Shown here piece by piece: positions 9,169 to 16,040 of a stretch of DNA of 24,474 nucleotides. The stretch is taken from the NCBI RefSeq assembly GCF_003462685.1, contig NZ_QRVE01000024.1:1-24474 (forward strand), given 5' to 3'. The notes beneath the pieces were generated by a model that worked only from the letters and a program-made list of their open reading frames with translations, was not told the origin of the DNA and ran no database searches. The stretch's first letter is position 1. The number at the start of each line of letters is the position of its first letter. A program made the position numbers and the translations under genes. The stretch is from Collinsella sp. AF23-4AC (GTDB lineage Bacteria; Actinomycetota; Coriobacteriia; Coriobacteriales; Coriobacteriaceae).

Positions 9169-9211
9169 ATCGAGTTTTGCGGGTAGCAATATACTACGAA
9201 GATGAGTTAGC

Positions 9212-9223
9212 GTACAGTTGTAC
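9212..9223. promoter_or_regulatory. 12-bp palindrome upstream of YhgE
   Basis: GTACAGTTGTAC is an almost perfect dyad (5-bp arms, 2-nt centre). In the minus-strand sense it lies just after a possible -10 element GATACT with TTGTGA 15 bp further upstream, a placement that suits a repressor operator. The promoter spacing is short, so the assignment is tentative. Confidence 0.3.
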
Positions 9224-9291
9224 AGTATCTTTAATTTCAGCAGGTCACAAAACCACAGCCTGCACAAATTAGCAGTCCGGATAAATAGTCA

Positions 9292-9336
9292 TTGGGGACG
9301 TTCTTAAACGGACTAGTCAAACAAGAACGTCCCCAA
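9292..9336. repeat. Inverted repeat of the GTCCC family
   Basis: TTGGGGACGTTCTT (9292-9305) and AAGAACGTCCCCAA (9323-9336) are perfect 14-bp arms around a 17-nt loop. The arm AAGAACGTCCCC resembles AAGGAGTGTCCCC at 9342 and AAGGAACGTCCC at 9369, so these are parts of one repetitive cluster. Such GGGACGTTC-type palindromes resemble REP elements spread by Y1 (RAYT) transposases; no transposase is in the window. Confidence 0.6.
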
Positions 9337-9341
9337 CGACT

Positions 9342-9389
9342 AAGGAGTGTCCCCAGGTGCCGGCAGAAAAGGAACGTCCCTAACTGCCG
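9342..9389. repeat. Dispersed 48-bp repeat, copy 1
   Basis: This 48-bp segment matches 11775-11822 at 43 of 48 positions without gaps. Each copy contains two direct subrepeats of form AAGGA-NN-GTCCC flanking TGCCGGCAGAAA. It is in non-coding DNA between the YhgE leader and htpG. The remainder of the 9096-9585 gap holds the palindromes and foldback listed separately, and no coding region I can support. Confidence 0.65.
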
Positions 9390-9443
9390 CATCGCCAACG
9401 GCTACCAACAACAAAAACGCCGATGTTTTGGCGCAGACAGCGA

Positions 9444-9542
9444 AAGCCCGCCAGAGCGAGCAAGGTGCCTTGAAACGAGGCGGCATTGACCTTCTGGTCA
9501 TGCCGCCGAAGTTGAAAGGCAGATTGCCGCTCTGGCGGGCTT
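9444..9542. repeat. Structured foldback repeat, copy 2
   Basis: The outer arms 9444-9458 and 9528-9542 pair perfectly over 15 bp. The middle helix is GCCTT (9467-9471) with AAGGC (9516-9520). The apical hairpin is 9479-9507, with a TTCT loop and one bulged T. It has the same order of helices, internal loops and GCCTTGAAA ... TTGAAAGGCA motifs as 1442-1531, but entirely different outer-stem sequences. It lies 44 bp past the htpG stop. Confidence 0.65.
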
Positions 9543-9556
9543 GCAGCGTCGGCCGG

Positions 9557-9580
9557 TCCGCCGTTCGGTAGAACGGCGGA
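9557..9580 (-). terminator. Hairpin immediately after htpG
   Basis: A perfect 10-bp stem (9557-9566 with 9571-9580) with a 4-nt loop starts 5 bp past the htpG stop codon. No T-tract follows on the minus strand, so it is a weak or factor-assisted terminator, or an RNA 3'-end stabiliser, perhaps acting together with the foldback at 9444-9542. Confidence 0.45.
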
Positions 9581-9585
9581 ACCGA

Positions 9586-11610
9586 TTACATAAGCTCGCA
9601 GACAGCCGCCGCAAAGGCAACGGGGTCCTCGGGGAGGATGCCCTCGACCAGCAGAGCCTGGTCATAGAGCAGACCGGAGTACTGCTTGATCTTGTCGGCG
9701 TCGCCCGCCTTCTGAGCAGCGACGAGCTTGGCAAAGACCGGGTGCTTGGCGTTGAGCTCGAGCACGCGCTGGCTCTTGGGCATACCGTCGGGCGCGCCCT
9801 CGGGACCCTTCTGGAGCACCTTCTCCATCTCGAGCGAAAGCGGGCCCTCGGTGGTAATGCACGCGGGAGCATCGGTCAGGCGTGCAGAGACGGCGACCTT
9901 CTCGACCTTGTCGCCGAGCGCCTCCTTCATGGCGCTAAAGAGGTCCTCGTTCTCCTTGGTGGCGTCCTCGGCCTCCTTTTTCTCGTCCTCGGTCGCCAGG
10001 TCAAGATCGCCGGTCGCGACGTTCTTGAGCTCCAAGTGACGATCCTCGACTTCGGGCTCGGCACCGTCGGCCACGGCCTTCTCGGCAGCCTCGCGGGCAG
10101 CGTCGTCCTCGTAAAGCTTGGGCATATCGGCGGCAACGTACTCACGCATGGCCTGGAACGTGAACTCATCCACATCCTGCGTCAGCAGCAGCACGTCATA
10201 GCCGCGGTCGAGCACGCCCTTTACCACGGGCATCTTGGCCAAGCGTTCACGAGAGTCGCCGGCGGCGTAGTAGATGGCCTTCTGATCCTCGGGCATGTCC
10301 TTGGCATACTCGGCCAGGGTAATCATCTTCTGCTCCTTGGCAGACCAGAACAGCAGCAGGTCGGCGAGCTCATCGGCCTTCATGCCATAGCTCGAGTAGA
10401 TGCCGTACTTAAGGCCGCGGCCAAAGTTCTCAAAGAACTTCTCGTAGACCTCACGGTCGTTGTCACGCATATCCTCAAGGTCGGCGGTAATCTTCTTTTC
10501 CACACGCTTGGCGATGGCCTTAAGCTGACGGTTCTGCTGCAGCGTCTCGCGCGAGATGTTGAGCGACACGTCGGCGGAATCCACGACGCCGCGGACAAAG
10601 TTGTAGTAGTCGGGCAGCAGGTCGTCGCACTTCTCCATGATCAGGACGTTGGAGCTGTAAAGCGCCAGGCCCTTCTCGTAGTCCTTGCTGTACAGATCGA
10701 ACGGGGCGCGGCCCGGCACAAACAGCAGGGCATCGTACTCGAGCGTACCCTCGGCGTGGAAGCTGATGGTGCGCGCCGGATCGTCAAAGTCGTGGAACGT
10801 AGACTTGTAGAACTCGTCATAGTCCTTCTGCTCAACATCGGAGCTGCGCTTCTTCCAGATCGGTGTCATGGAATTGACGGTCTCGAGCTCCTGGTAGTCC
10901 TCGTACTCGGGCTTGTAATCGTCGCCAGCATCCTCGGGCTTGGGCTTCTGGCGGCTCTTGGACACCATCATCTGGATCGGGTAACGCACATAGTTGCTGT
11001 ACTGCTGAATCAGGCTCTTGAGGCCCCACTCGGTCAGGAAGCGATCGTAGGTCTCGGCCTCGCCGTCGGCGTCGAGCTTCTCGTTCTCGCGCAGCGTCAG
11101 GATGACATCGGTGCCGTGCTCGGCGCGCTCGCCGTCTTCGATGGTGTAACCCTCAAGACCATCAGACTCCCACACGTGAGCGGTGTCCTCGCCATAGGCG
11201 CGGCTGACAACCTTTACGTGGCTGGCAACCATAAAGGCAGAGTAGAAGCCCACGCCAAACTGGCCGATGATGTCGACATCGGAGCCCTGTTGCTCGGCGT
11301 TCTCGGTCTTAAACTCCTCGGAGCCGGAATGGGCGATGGTGCCCAGATTGCGCTCGAGCTCCTCGGCGGTCATGCCGATGCCGTTATCCGAAATCGTGAT
11401 GGTGCGGGCATCCTTATCGAAGGAGACGCGAATGGCCAGGTCGCCCTGATCGATCTTGACGCTCGGGTCCTGCAGGCTCTTAAAGTTGAGCTTGTCGACG
11501 GCATCGCTCGCGTTGGAGATAAGCTCGCGCAGGAAGATTTCCTTATTGGTATAGATGGAGTTGATCATGAGGTCGAGCAATTTTTTGCTCTCGGTCTTAA
11601 ATTGACGCAT
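9586..11610 (-). CDS. htpG: Molecular chaperone HtpG (bacterial Hsp90)
   Basis: A 674-residue cytosolic ATP-dependent chaperone that acts as a dimer on late folding intermediates. The GHKL ATPase domain is clear: FLRELISNASDA with Glu29 and Asn33, DNGIGM with Asp75, and GQFGVGFYSA near 116-125. The middle domain carries the catalytic-loop region NISRETLQQN (351-360, Arg354). The C-terminal dimerisation domain follows to residue 674. An acidic, low-complexity stretch of about 50 residues (roughly 500-555, rich in Glu, Asp, Ala and Lys) sits at the middle/C-terminal boundary, making the protein somewhat longer than E. coli HtpG. The ATG at 11610 has AAAGGA 6 nt upstream. A terminator-like hairpin lies in the leader. 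I see neither a CIRCE nor a HAIR operator upstream. Confidence 0.97.
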   Translation of the reverse strand: MRQFKTESKKLLDLMINSIYTNKEIFLRELISNASDAVDKLNFKSLQDPSVKIDQGDLAIRVSFDKDARTITISDNGIGMTAEELERNLGTIAHSGSEEFKTENAEQQGSDVDIIGQFGVGFYSAFMVASHVKVVSRAYGEDTAHVWESDGLEGYTIEDGERAEHGTDVILTLRENEKLDADGEAETYDRFLTEWGLKSLIQQYSNYVRYPIQMMVSKSRQKPKPEDAGDDYKPEYEDYQELETVNSMTPIWKKRSSDVEQKDYDEFYKSTFHDFDDPARTISFHAEGTLEYDALLFVPGRAPFDLYSKDYEKGLALYSSNVLIMEKCDDLLPDYYNFVRGVVDSADVSLNISRETLQQNRQLKAIAKRVEKKITADLEDMRDNDREVYEKFFENFGRGLKYGIYSSYGMKADELADLLLFWSAKEQKMITLAEYAKDMPEDQKAIYYAAGDSRERLAKMPVVKGVLDRGYDVLLLTQDVDEFTFQAMREYVAADMPKLYEDDAAREAAEKAVADGAEPEVEDRHLELKNVATGDLDLATEDEKKEAEDATKENEDLFSAMKEALGDKVEKVAVSARLTDAPACITTEGPLSLEMEKVLQKGPEGAPDGMPKSQRVLELNAKHPVFAKLVAAQKAGDADKIKQYSGLLYDQALLVEGILPEDPVAFAAAVCELM

Positions 11611-11640
11611 GTGCAGTCCTTTCGCGCTACCCCCGTCCGC

Positions 11641-11665
11641 AAAAACGGCCCGGTTGCCCGAGCCG
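11641..11665 (-). terminator. Terminator-like hairpin in the htpG leader
   Basis: On the minus strand CGGCTCGG pairs with CCGGGCCG (8 bp, one G-U wobble) around a GCAA loop, followed directly by TTTTT. It ends 30 bp before the htpG start codon, too close for a separate promoter to fit in between. It must therefore lie inside the htpG transcript, or be read through from the acetyltransferase unit. Confidence 0.65.
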
Positions 11666-11696
11666 CATCGCAGACCTGCTATGTTCAGACTTAGAT

Positions 11697-11725
11697 TTTA
11701 TAACCCATTAGCGCGCATATATACA
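11697..11725 (-). promoter_or_regulatory. Candidate htpG promoter
   Basis: On the minus strand TATAAA (11697-11702) is a good -10 element in an AT-rich patch. With a 17-bp spacer the -35 position reads TGTATA, only a half match to consensus. It would give a leader of about 80 nt containing the hairpin at 11641-11665. Confidence 0.4.
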
Positions 11726-11774
11726 TACGGAATCGAAAAACTGTATGTCCGAGCGCTCCAATGCGCCAATTGGC

Positions 11775-11822
11775 AAGGAGTGTCCCAAACTGCCGGCAGA
11801 AAAGGAACGTCCCTATCTGCCA
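11775..11822. repeat. Dispersed 48-bp repeat, copy 2
   Basis: The partner of 9342-9389 (43 of 48 identical, no gaps). It runs over the stop codon of the acetyltransferase gene (11813-11815), so the last three codons of that protein come from the repeat. This suggests the repeat arrived after the gene and reshaped its 3' end. Confidence 0.65.
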
Positions 11823-12313
11823 TCTACGCGCTTGGCCATCCAGGCATGGGGCTGGCCCTCGTCTTCGTAGTCCACCGGGGCAATCTGCGCGTAGCCCGCC
11901 TTGGCATAGAGCGGCAGCACGTATTCCTGCGCATGCAGCTTAATAAGCTTAGCGCCGGCATCGCGTGCACACGCAGCACTGGCCTCGACGATCGCACTCG
12001 CCAGTCCGCGACGACGCATAGCCGGCAGCACGGCGACGCGCCCCATAATGTAGGTCTCCCCCGCCGCGACGCCTTCGTCCAAATCGCACGCCGGCGACAC
12101 CGGAGCCTCTGTGTCAGCCGCGCGCTCAAGCTCTTCGGGAAACACGCGCGAGCAACCGGCAAGCCCGCCGTCTACATAGAGCGTCACATGAATGCAGTCA
12201 GAAGCCTCATCGATCTGGTCGAACTCATTCTCGTAGCCCTGCTCGTCCATAAAAACGACGCGGCGCACCAACGCCACGTCATCAAAGCATCCCGTCTTAA
12301 GTTGGATATCCAT
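11813..12313 (-). CDS. GNAT family N-acetyltransferase
   Basis: A 166-residue acyl-CoA-dependent acetyltransferase. The N-terminal VRRVVFMDEQGYENEFDQID pattern is that of the ElaA/YjcF-like GNAT group. The acetyl-CoA pyrophosphate-binding motif A is GRVAVLPAMRRRGLA near 91-105 (R-R-x-G-x-A type). A Tyr in LPLYAKAGY near 133-141 occupies the usual general-acid region. I start at the ATG at 12313, because AAAGGG lies 6 nt upstream; a TTG at 12331 would add six residues but has no ribosome site of its own. The gene is 39 bp downstream of cpsB on the same strand and may share its transcript. The substrate is unknown. Confidence 0.85.
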   Translation of the reverse strand: MDIQLKTGCFDDVALVRRVVFMDEQGYENEFDQIDEASDCIHVTLYVDGGLAGCSRVFPEELERAADTEAPVSPACDLDEGVAAGETYIMGRVAVLPAMRRRGLASAIVEASAACARDAGAKLIKLHAQEYVLPLYAKAGYAQIAPVDYEDEGQPHAWMAKRVDGR

Positions 12314-12352
12314 GGCTGCCCTTTCATTCAATGCGAACGTTAGGGACAGATT

Positions 12353-13003
12353 TTAGCGAAAATGAGCTCCGCGCACGCTAAACTTCGCGCGAGCCTTCGC
12401 CAGGCAGTCGTAATGACCCACGTTATGGGCATCGCTCGCGATGAAGCTGTACAGGTTCTGGTCGAACAGGCGCTGTGCCGGCTTTTTCTCGCGACCAAAG
12501 CGACCGCCGGCAATAAAGTCCGCCGAAGCCTGCAGCTTGCAGCCCATATCGACCAGGCGCTCCGCCACGCTTACATCCTTTTGAACCGCACGATAGCGCT
12601 CAGGATGAGCGATGATCACCTGGTAGCCACGGCACCGCAAATCGTAAATCGTGTTCTCGTACTCTCTAAACGCATACGCATCGGCATGCGTCGAAAGCTC
12701 GAGCAGAAACTCGTTGGTCCCATCGAAATGCAAGTGATCCGCGGCATCGATACCAAGCTCAACGAGCTTTCGATGGTTGACCTCGAAGCCCATTTGGAGC
12801 GGAAAACCGTCAGCGTTATCGCGCAGCAGCTCAAAGGCATCCCACATCTTGTCGTAATCAAAATAGGGATCACGGCAGTGAGGAGTGCAAACGATTCTGG
12901 TTACACCGGCCCGCTTGGCAGCCTCGAGCATCGCCAAGCTCTCTTCGAGATCGGCGGCGCCGTCGTCTACACCCGGCAAGATATGGCAATGAATGTCACG
13001 CAT
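12353..13003 (-). CDS. cpsB: CpsB/CapC-type tyrosine-protein phosphatase
   Basis: A 216-residue manganese-dependent phosphatase of the PHP fold that dephosphorylates the CpsD/Wzc-type tyrosine kinase and so tunes polysaccharide export. Visible metal ligands are HCH at 5-7, VDDGA near 12-16, TPHC with His42, FEVNHRK with Glu74, IIAHPERY with His133, and SDAHN with Asp191 and His193. The length is slightly short of the usual 240-250 residues. The ATG at 13003 follows AAGG by 7 nt and lies 17 bp past the cpsD stop, so it is the third gene of a CpsC-CpsD-CpsB unit. Confidence 0.93.
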   Translation of the reverse strand: MRDIHCHILPGVDDGAADLEESLAMLEAAKRAGVTRIVCTPHCRDPYFDYDKMWDAFELLRDNADGFPLQMGFEVNHRKLVELGIDAADHLHFDGTNEFLLELSTHADAYAFREYENTIYDLRCRGYQVIIAHPERYRAVQKDVSVAERLVDMGCKLQASADFIAGGRFGREKKPAQRLFDQNLYSFIASDAHNVGHYDCLAKARAKFSVRGAHFR

Positions 13004-13020
13004 AGGTCAGCCTTAATCAA

Positions 13021-13758
13021 CTAAACGTTTGCTCGGTTGGTGAAGATGCCCTTTTTGGAAGTGCCCTGATCGTCGGAGCCCTTCTTAACCTTCTTACCGT
13101 CCTTGGTGTAGTAAGAATAGTAGTACTCGCTGGTCTCGGTCTCACAGTAATTCATGACGGTACCGATGAGCTTGACCTTCTCGGACTTCTTAAGCTGACC
13201 GATGGCGTTGAGCGCCTCTTCGCGCTTGGTAAAGTCCTCGCGCACCAAGAACAGCGTGCCGTCGGTCAGGCTGGCAATCTCGGCAGCATCGATGAAGGTG
13301 CCGACCGGAGGAGCATCGAAGATGACGTACTGGAACTTGGCGGACAGTGCCTTTACCAGCTTGGCAAAGCGATGGGAGACGATGATGTCGGCAGGATTGG
13401 GAATGTGCGGCTCGGCATCGAGGAAGTAGAAGTTCTTCTGACCCGTCTCGACAATTGCCTGGTCAATGGAAATCTGCTCGGAAAGGACCGCATAGAGTCC
13501 GCCGCGCGAACGAACGCCGAGCATATCGGAAAGGGACCTGCGGCGCATATCGGCCTCGACCAGGAGCACGGACTTGCCGCTCGTGGCGATTGCCTGAGCA
13601 AGGTTAATGGAAACCGTAGACTTGCCCTCGTTGGGAATCGAGGAGGTAACGGTGATGGTGCGAATGGGTTCGTCCACGCTCGCAAAGCGGATGTTGGCCA
13701 GAAGGGTCTTGGCGGCATTCTGTACAACGAGCTTATCGGTGTTCTTTGCCTTAGCCAT
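13021..13758 (-). CDS. cpsD: CpsD/CapB-type bacterial tyrosine autokinase
   Basis: A 245-residue cytoplasmic BY-kinase that works with the membrane adaptor CpsC to control capsule or exopolysaccharide chain export. It shows Walker A SSIPNEGKST (39-48), Walker A' VLLVEADM (64-71) and Walker B YVIFDAPP (144-151). A Tyr cluster towards the C-terminus (Tyr204, 212-214, 216-217) is the expected autophosphorylation site and CpsB target. A Lys/Asp-rich tail follows the cluster. The start is 2 bp past the cpsC stop, with AAAGGTGG about 10 nt upstream, so translation is probably coupled. Confidence 0.94.
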   Translation of the reverse strand: MAKAKNTDKLVVQNAAKTLLANIRFASVDEPIRTITVTSSIPNEGKSTVSINLAQAIATSGKSVLLVEADMRRRSLSDMLGVRSRGGLYAVLSEQISIDQAIVETGQKNFYFLDAEPHIPNPADIIVSHRFAKLVKALSAKFQYVIFDAPPVGTFIDAAEIASLTDGTLFLVREDFTKREEALNAIGQLKKSEKVKLIGTVMNYCETETSEYYYSYYTKDGKKVKKGSDDQGTSKKGIFTNRANV

Positions 13759-13760
13759 GC

Positions 13761-14417
13761 CTATTTACCACCTTTCATAGCCGGAATTCGGCCAACAACG
13801 GGAATACCCAGGAGCTCTTCTGCCTCTTCGGCACCGCGGATGCGGGTATTGAGCATGTCTGCCAAAACGACATAGGCAACTGCGATAAAGATACCGGCGA
13901 GGAACGCGACGGCAATATACAGGGTGCGCTTGGGGCCGCTGGGGGCTTCGGGGGTCTTAGCCTCGTCGATAACGTTGATGCTCTGGGCAGCGCCGACGTT
14001 CTGAGCGACCGTACTCACCGAGCTGGCAATGGCCTTTGCGACCTCAGCCGTCTCCTTGGCATCGGTGCCGGTAACCGAAAGCGTAATGACACGCGTGGTG
14101 GTCTCGGAGGAAACAGACACCTTGTAGTCATCCAGATCGGTGAGGCCCAGTTCTTTGGCGGCGCCGCTCTTAACGCTATCGCTATCCAGCAGCGTGGCGA
14201 TATCGTTGGAAAGCATCTGGCTCGCCGAGAGATCGTTGTAGCTCATCTGACCGCTATCGTCGGTCTTGGCGAGAATGTACATGCTCGTCGTCGCGGTATA
14301 GGTGTTGTCCATCGCAACGAAGGACACGATGCCCATGGCGATCGCGCAGACCACCGGAAGGGTGATGACCAGCTTGAGGTGCTTCTTCAGCAGCTGGAAC
14401 AGTTCGAGAAGGGTCAT
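13761..14417 (-). CDS. cpsC: CpsC-type Wzz-domain polysaccharide co-polymerase
   Basis: A 218-residue membrane protein with two transmembrane helices (about 17-36 and 172-195) around an extracytoplasmic Wzz domain. A Pro-rich PEAPSGPKR segment lies before the second helix, and a short basic cytoplasmic tail would contact the CpsD kinase. This two-helix form without a fused kinase is the Gram-positive arrangement (CpsC/CapA) controlling polymer length. The ATG at 14417 has AAAGG 8 nt upstream. It is first in the CpsC-CpsD-CpsB unit. No glycosyltransferase, flippase or polymerase genes accompany it in the window. Confidence 0.92.
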   Translation of the reverse strand: MTLLELFQLLKKHLKLVITLPVVCAIAMGIVSFVAMDNTYTATTSMYILAKTDDSGQMSYNDLSASQMLSNDIATLLDSDSVKSGAAKELGLTDLDDYKVSVSSETTTRVITLSVTGTDAKETAEVAKAIASSVSTVAQNVGAAQSINVIDEAKTPEAPSGPKRTLYIAVAFLAGIFIAVAYVVLADMLNTRIRGAEEAEELLGIPVVGRIPAMKGGK

Positions 14418-14464
14418 GCAGCTTGCCTTTCATTTCCCCAGTTCGGATTGACAAAACTGTCCGT

Positions 14465-14493
14465 ATGTTATCGCATCTTTTTACCGAGACCAA
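14465..14493 (-). promoter_or_regulatory. Candidate promoter of the cpsCDB unit
   Basis: On the minus strand TTGGTC (14488-14493), a 17-bp spacer, then TAACAT (14465-14470). This lies between the terminator-like hairpin at 14559-14587 and cpsC. A small dyad ACAGG-CTCT-CCTGT at 14510-14523 lies just upstream and could be an operator. Match quality is moderate. Confidence 0.35.
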
Positions 14494-14558
14494 ACTCTAT
14501 ACATAAGAAACAGGCTCTCCTGTAAAAATGTCGGAAGCAATCGTAAAATTGCACAACA

Positions 14559-14587
14559 ACGCCGCACCCGAAAGTCAAATGCGGCGT
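14559..14587 (-). terminator. Hairpin terminator after the PhoR-like kinase
   Basis: ACGCCGCA (14559-14566) and TGCGGCGT (14580-14587) form a perfect 8-bp stem with a 13-nt loop, 25 bp past the kinase stop. In the minus sense it is followed by TGTTGTGCAATTTT, so the T-tract is interrupted and termination may be partial. Confidence 0.5.
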
Positions 14588-14612
14588 CTACATCAATATC
14601 TATGTTGTATCG

Positions 14613-16037
14613 CTATGCGAATGGCTCGTCCTGCTGTATGGGAAACGTCACCGTAATGGTGGTTCCCACGCCCAACTCGCTCGACAGATCGAGCGTGGCG
14701 TGATGATACAGGGCCGCATGCTTGACAATGGCAAGCCCCAAGCCGGTTCCGCCGCGTGCCTTGGACCTACTCTTGTCCACGCGATAAAACCGCTCAAATA
14801 CCTTGCCCTGTTCTTCAGGCGCGATACCGATTCCCGTGTCGGCGACAGCGAGGAACGGATGGCCTTCGTCGTTGGTGCCGCACTGCAACGTAACCGTACC
14901 GCCGGGTCGATTGTAGCGGATGGCGTTGCTTGCCAGATTATAGATGAGCTCGTCGATCAAGCGCGACACGCCTTCGATGACCACAGGCTTGGTCTCATGA
15001 CTTATCGTCACATTCGCCTGACGGGCAACCTGTTCAAGACGCTGCTCAACCGCATAGATGGCACGAGAGAGCTCAATAGGCTCCGTGGACCCAATGGGCA
15101 CCGCCTCGCCCTCAGTCGCACGCTCGGCCTCGTCCAAGTTAGACAGCGTAAGGATGTCGTTGACAAGCGCTGCCAAGCGGCCCGCCTCACGATAGATGCG
15201 ACCGCCAAAGTTGCGCAGGTCGTCCTCGCCCTCGACCATGCCATTTGCGATGAGCTCGGCATAGCCCGAAATCGCCGTAAGCGGCGTCTTGAGCTCATGG
15301 GTGATATTCGCCGTGAACTCGCGGCGCATACGGTCGTTGTCCGCTAGCACCGCCATTTGGCGCTTGAGTTCCTGGCGCTGCGACTCGATACGCTCAAGCA
15401 TGGGGACCATCTCGGCATAGGCGTGCTCATAGCTACGGCGTGGGTGATCCAAATCCACCTCTTGCAACGGCGCGATGATGGCACGGGACTCACGGCGCGC
15501 CATAAAAAACGAGAGTACTGCACCCGCTGCTGCGATAAGCAGCATCGGCGCCAGCATCGACAGCAAAATCGCCGCAACGCCAGGCTGGGCCTGCGCCAAG
15601 CGAACGACCTGGCCGTTATCAAGGGTGACGGCGCGATACAGCATAATCTCGTCGAGTGTAGAGCTTGCGCGCTCCGCGGAACCCGAACCACTCTCAAAGG
15701 CCTCGATGACCTCGGGGCGATCGCCATGGTTGGGCAGTGTGGAAGGCGACGCCTCGTTGTCGTAGGCAACAGATCCGTCCTTATTGATCAGCGTGATACG
15801 AAGATCCTCGCGATCGAGGCTCCGCAAGAACGGAATGGGCTCCTGCTGCTCGTCGAGGGCGGCAGCAATGAGCTCGGTTTCCTGCGCCAGATTGGCACTC
15901 GTGGCATCCGCCAAAGTGTTTTGCACAAAGAACGCACCCAGCACCGTAAACGCCACGATAACTGCCATGGCGCAGACAAAGATCGTCACAAAAACGCGGT
16001 GCGACAGCGTATGTTTTCCCTGGGGGGCGAAGACCAC
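14613..16037 (-). CDS. phoR: PhoR-like sensor histidine kinase
   Basis: A 474-residue membrane kinase. The first helix spans about 13-37, followed by an extracytoplasmic sensor region and a second helix at about 155-180. The dimerisation domain has FTANITHELKTPL with phospho-acceptor His247. The catalytic domain has an N box near NLASNAIRYN (about 368-376), the G1 motif DTGIGI near 400, FERFYRVDKSRS, and G2 GGTGLGL near 429-435. The GTG start at 16037 is supported by GAGGAG 6 nt upstream and lies 3 bp past the regulator's stop, so the two are co-translated. Downstream of a PhoB-like regulator and pstB, it most likely senses phosphate status through the Pst system. Context rather than sequence makes it PhoR: the sensor domain alone would not distinguish it from other PhoR/WalK-type kinases. 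Confidence 0.85.
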   Translation of the reverse strand: MVFAPQGKHTLSHRVFVTIFVCAMAVIVAFTVLGAFFVQNTLADATSANLAQETELIAAALDEQQEPIPFLRSLDREDLRITLINKDGSVAYDNEASPSTLPNHGDRPEVIEAFESGSGSAERASSTLDEIMLYRAVTLDNGQVVRLAQAQPGVAAILLSMLAPMLLIAAAGAVLSFFMARRESRAIIAPLQEVDLDHPRRSYEHAYAEMVPMLERIESQRQELKRQMAVLADNDRMRREFTANITHELKTPLTAISGYAELIANGMVEGEDDLRNFGGRIYREAGRLAALVNDILTLSNLDEAERATEGEAVPIGSTEPIELSRAIYAVEQRLEQVARQANVTISHETKPVVIEGVSRLIDELIYNLASNAIRYNRPGGTVTLQCGTNDEGHPFLAVADTGIGIAPEEQGKVFERFYRVDKSRSKARGGTGLGLAIVKHAALYHHATLDLSSELGVGTTITVTFPIQQDEPFA

Positions 16038-16040
16038 GGG

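Noticed and set aside
9292..9389. CRISPR array
   Set aside because: The GTCCC units are few, irregularly spaced and partly inverted, with no spacers of uniform length and no cas genes nearby.
9541..11694. 717-codon open frame on the plus strand
   Set aside because: It is antisense to the whole of htpG, which is unmistakable. No ribosome site or family features support the plus-strand frame.
14510..14523. ACAGG-CTCT-CCTGT dyad as a terminator
   Set aside because: The stem is only 5 bp and no T-tract follows on either strand. At most it is a small operator, so it is mentioned only with the cps promoter.
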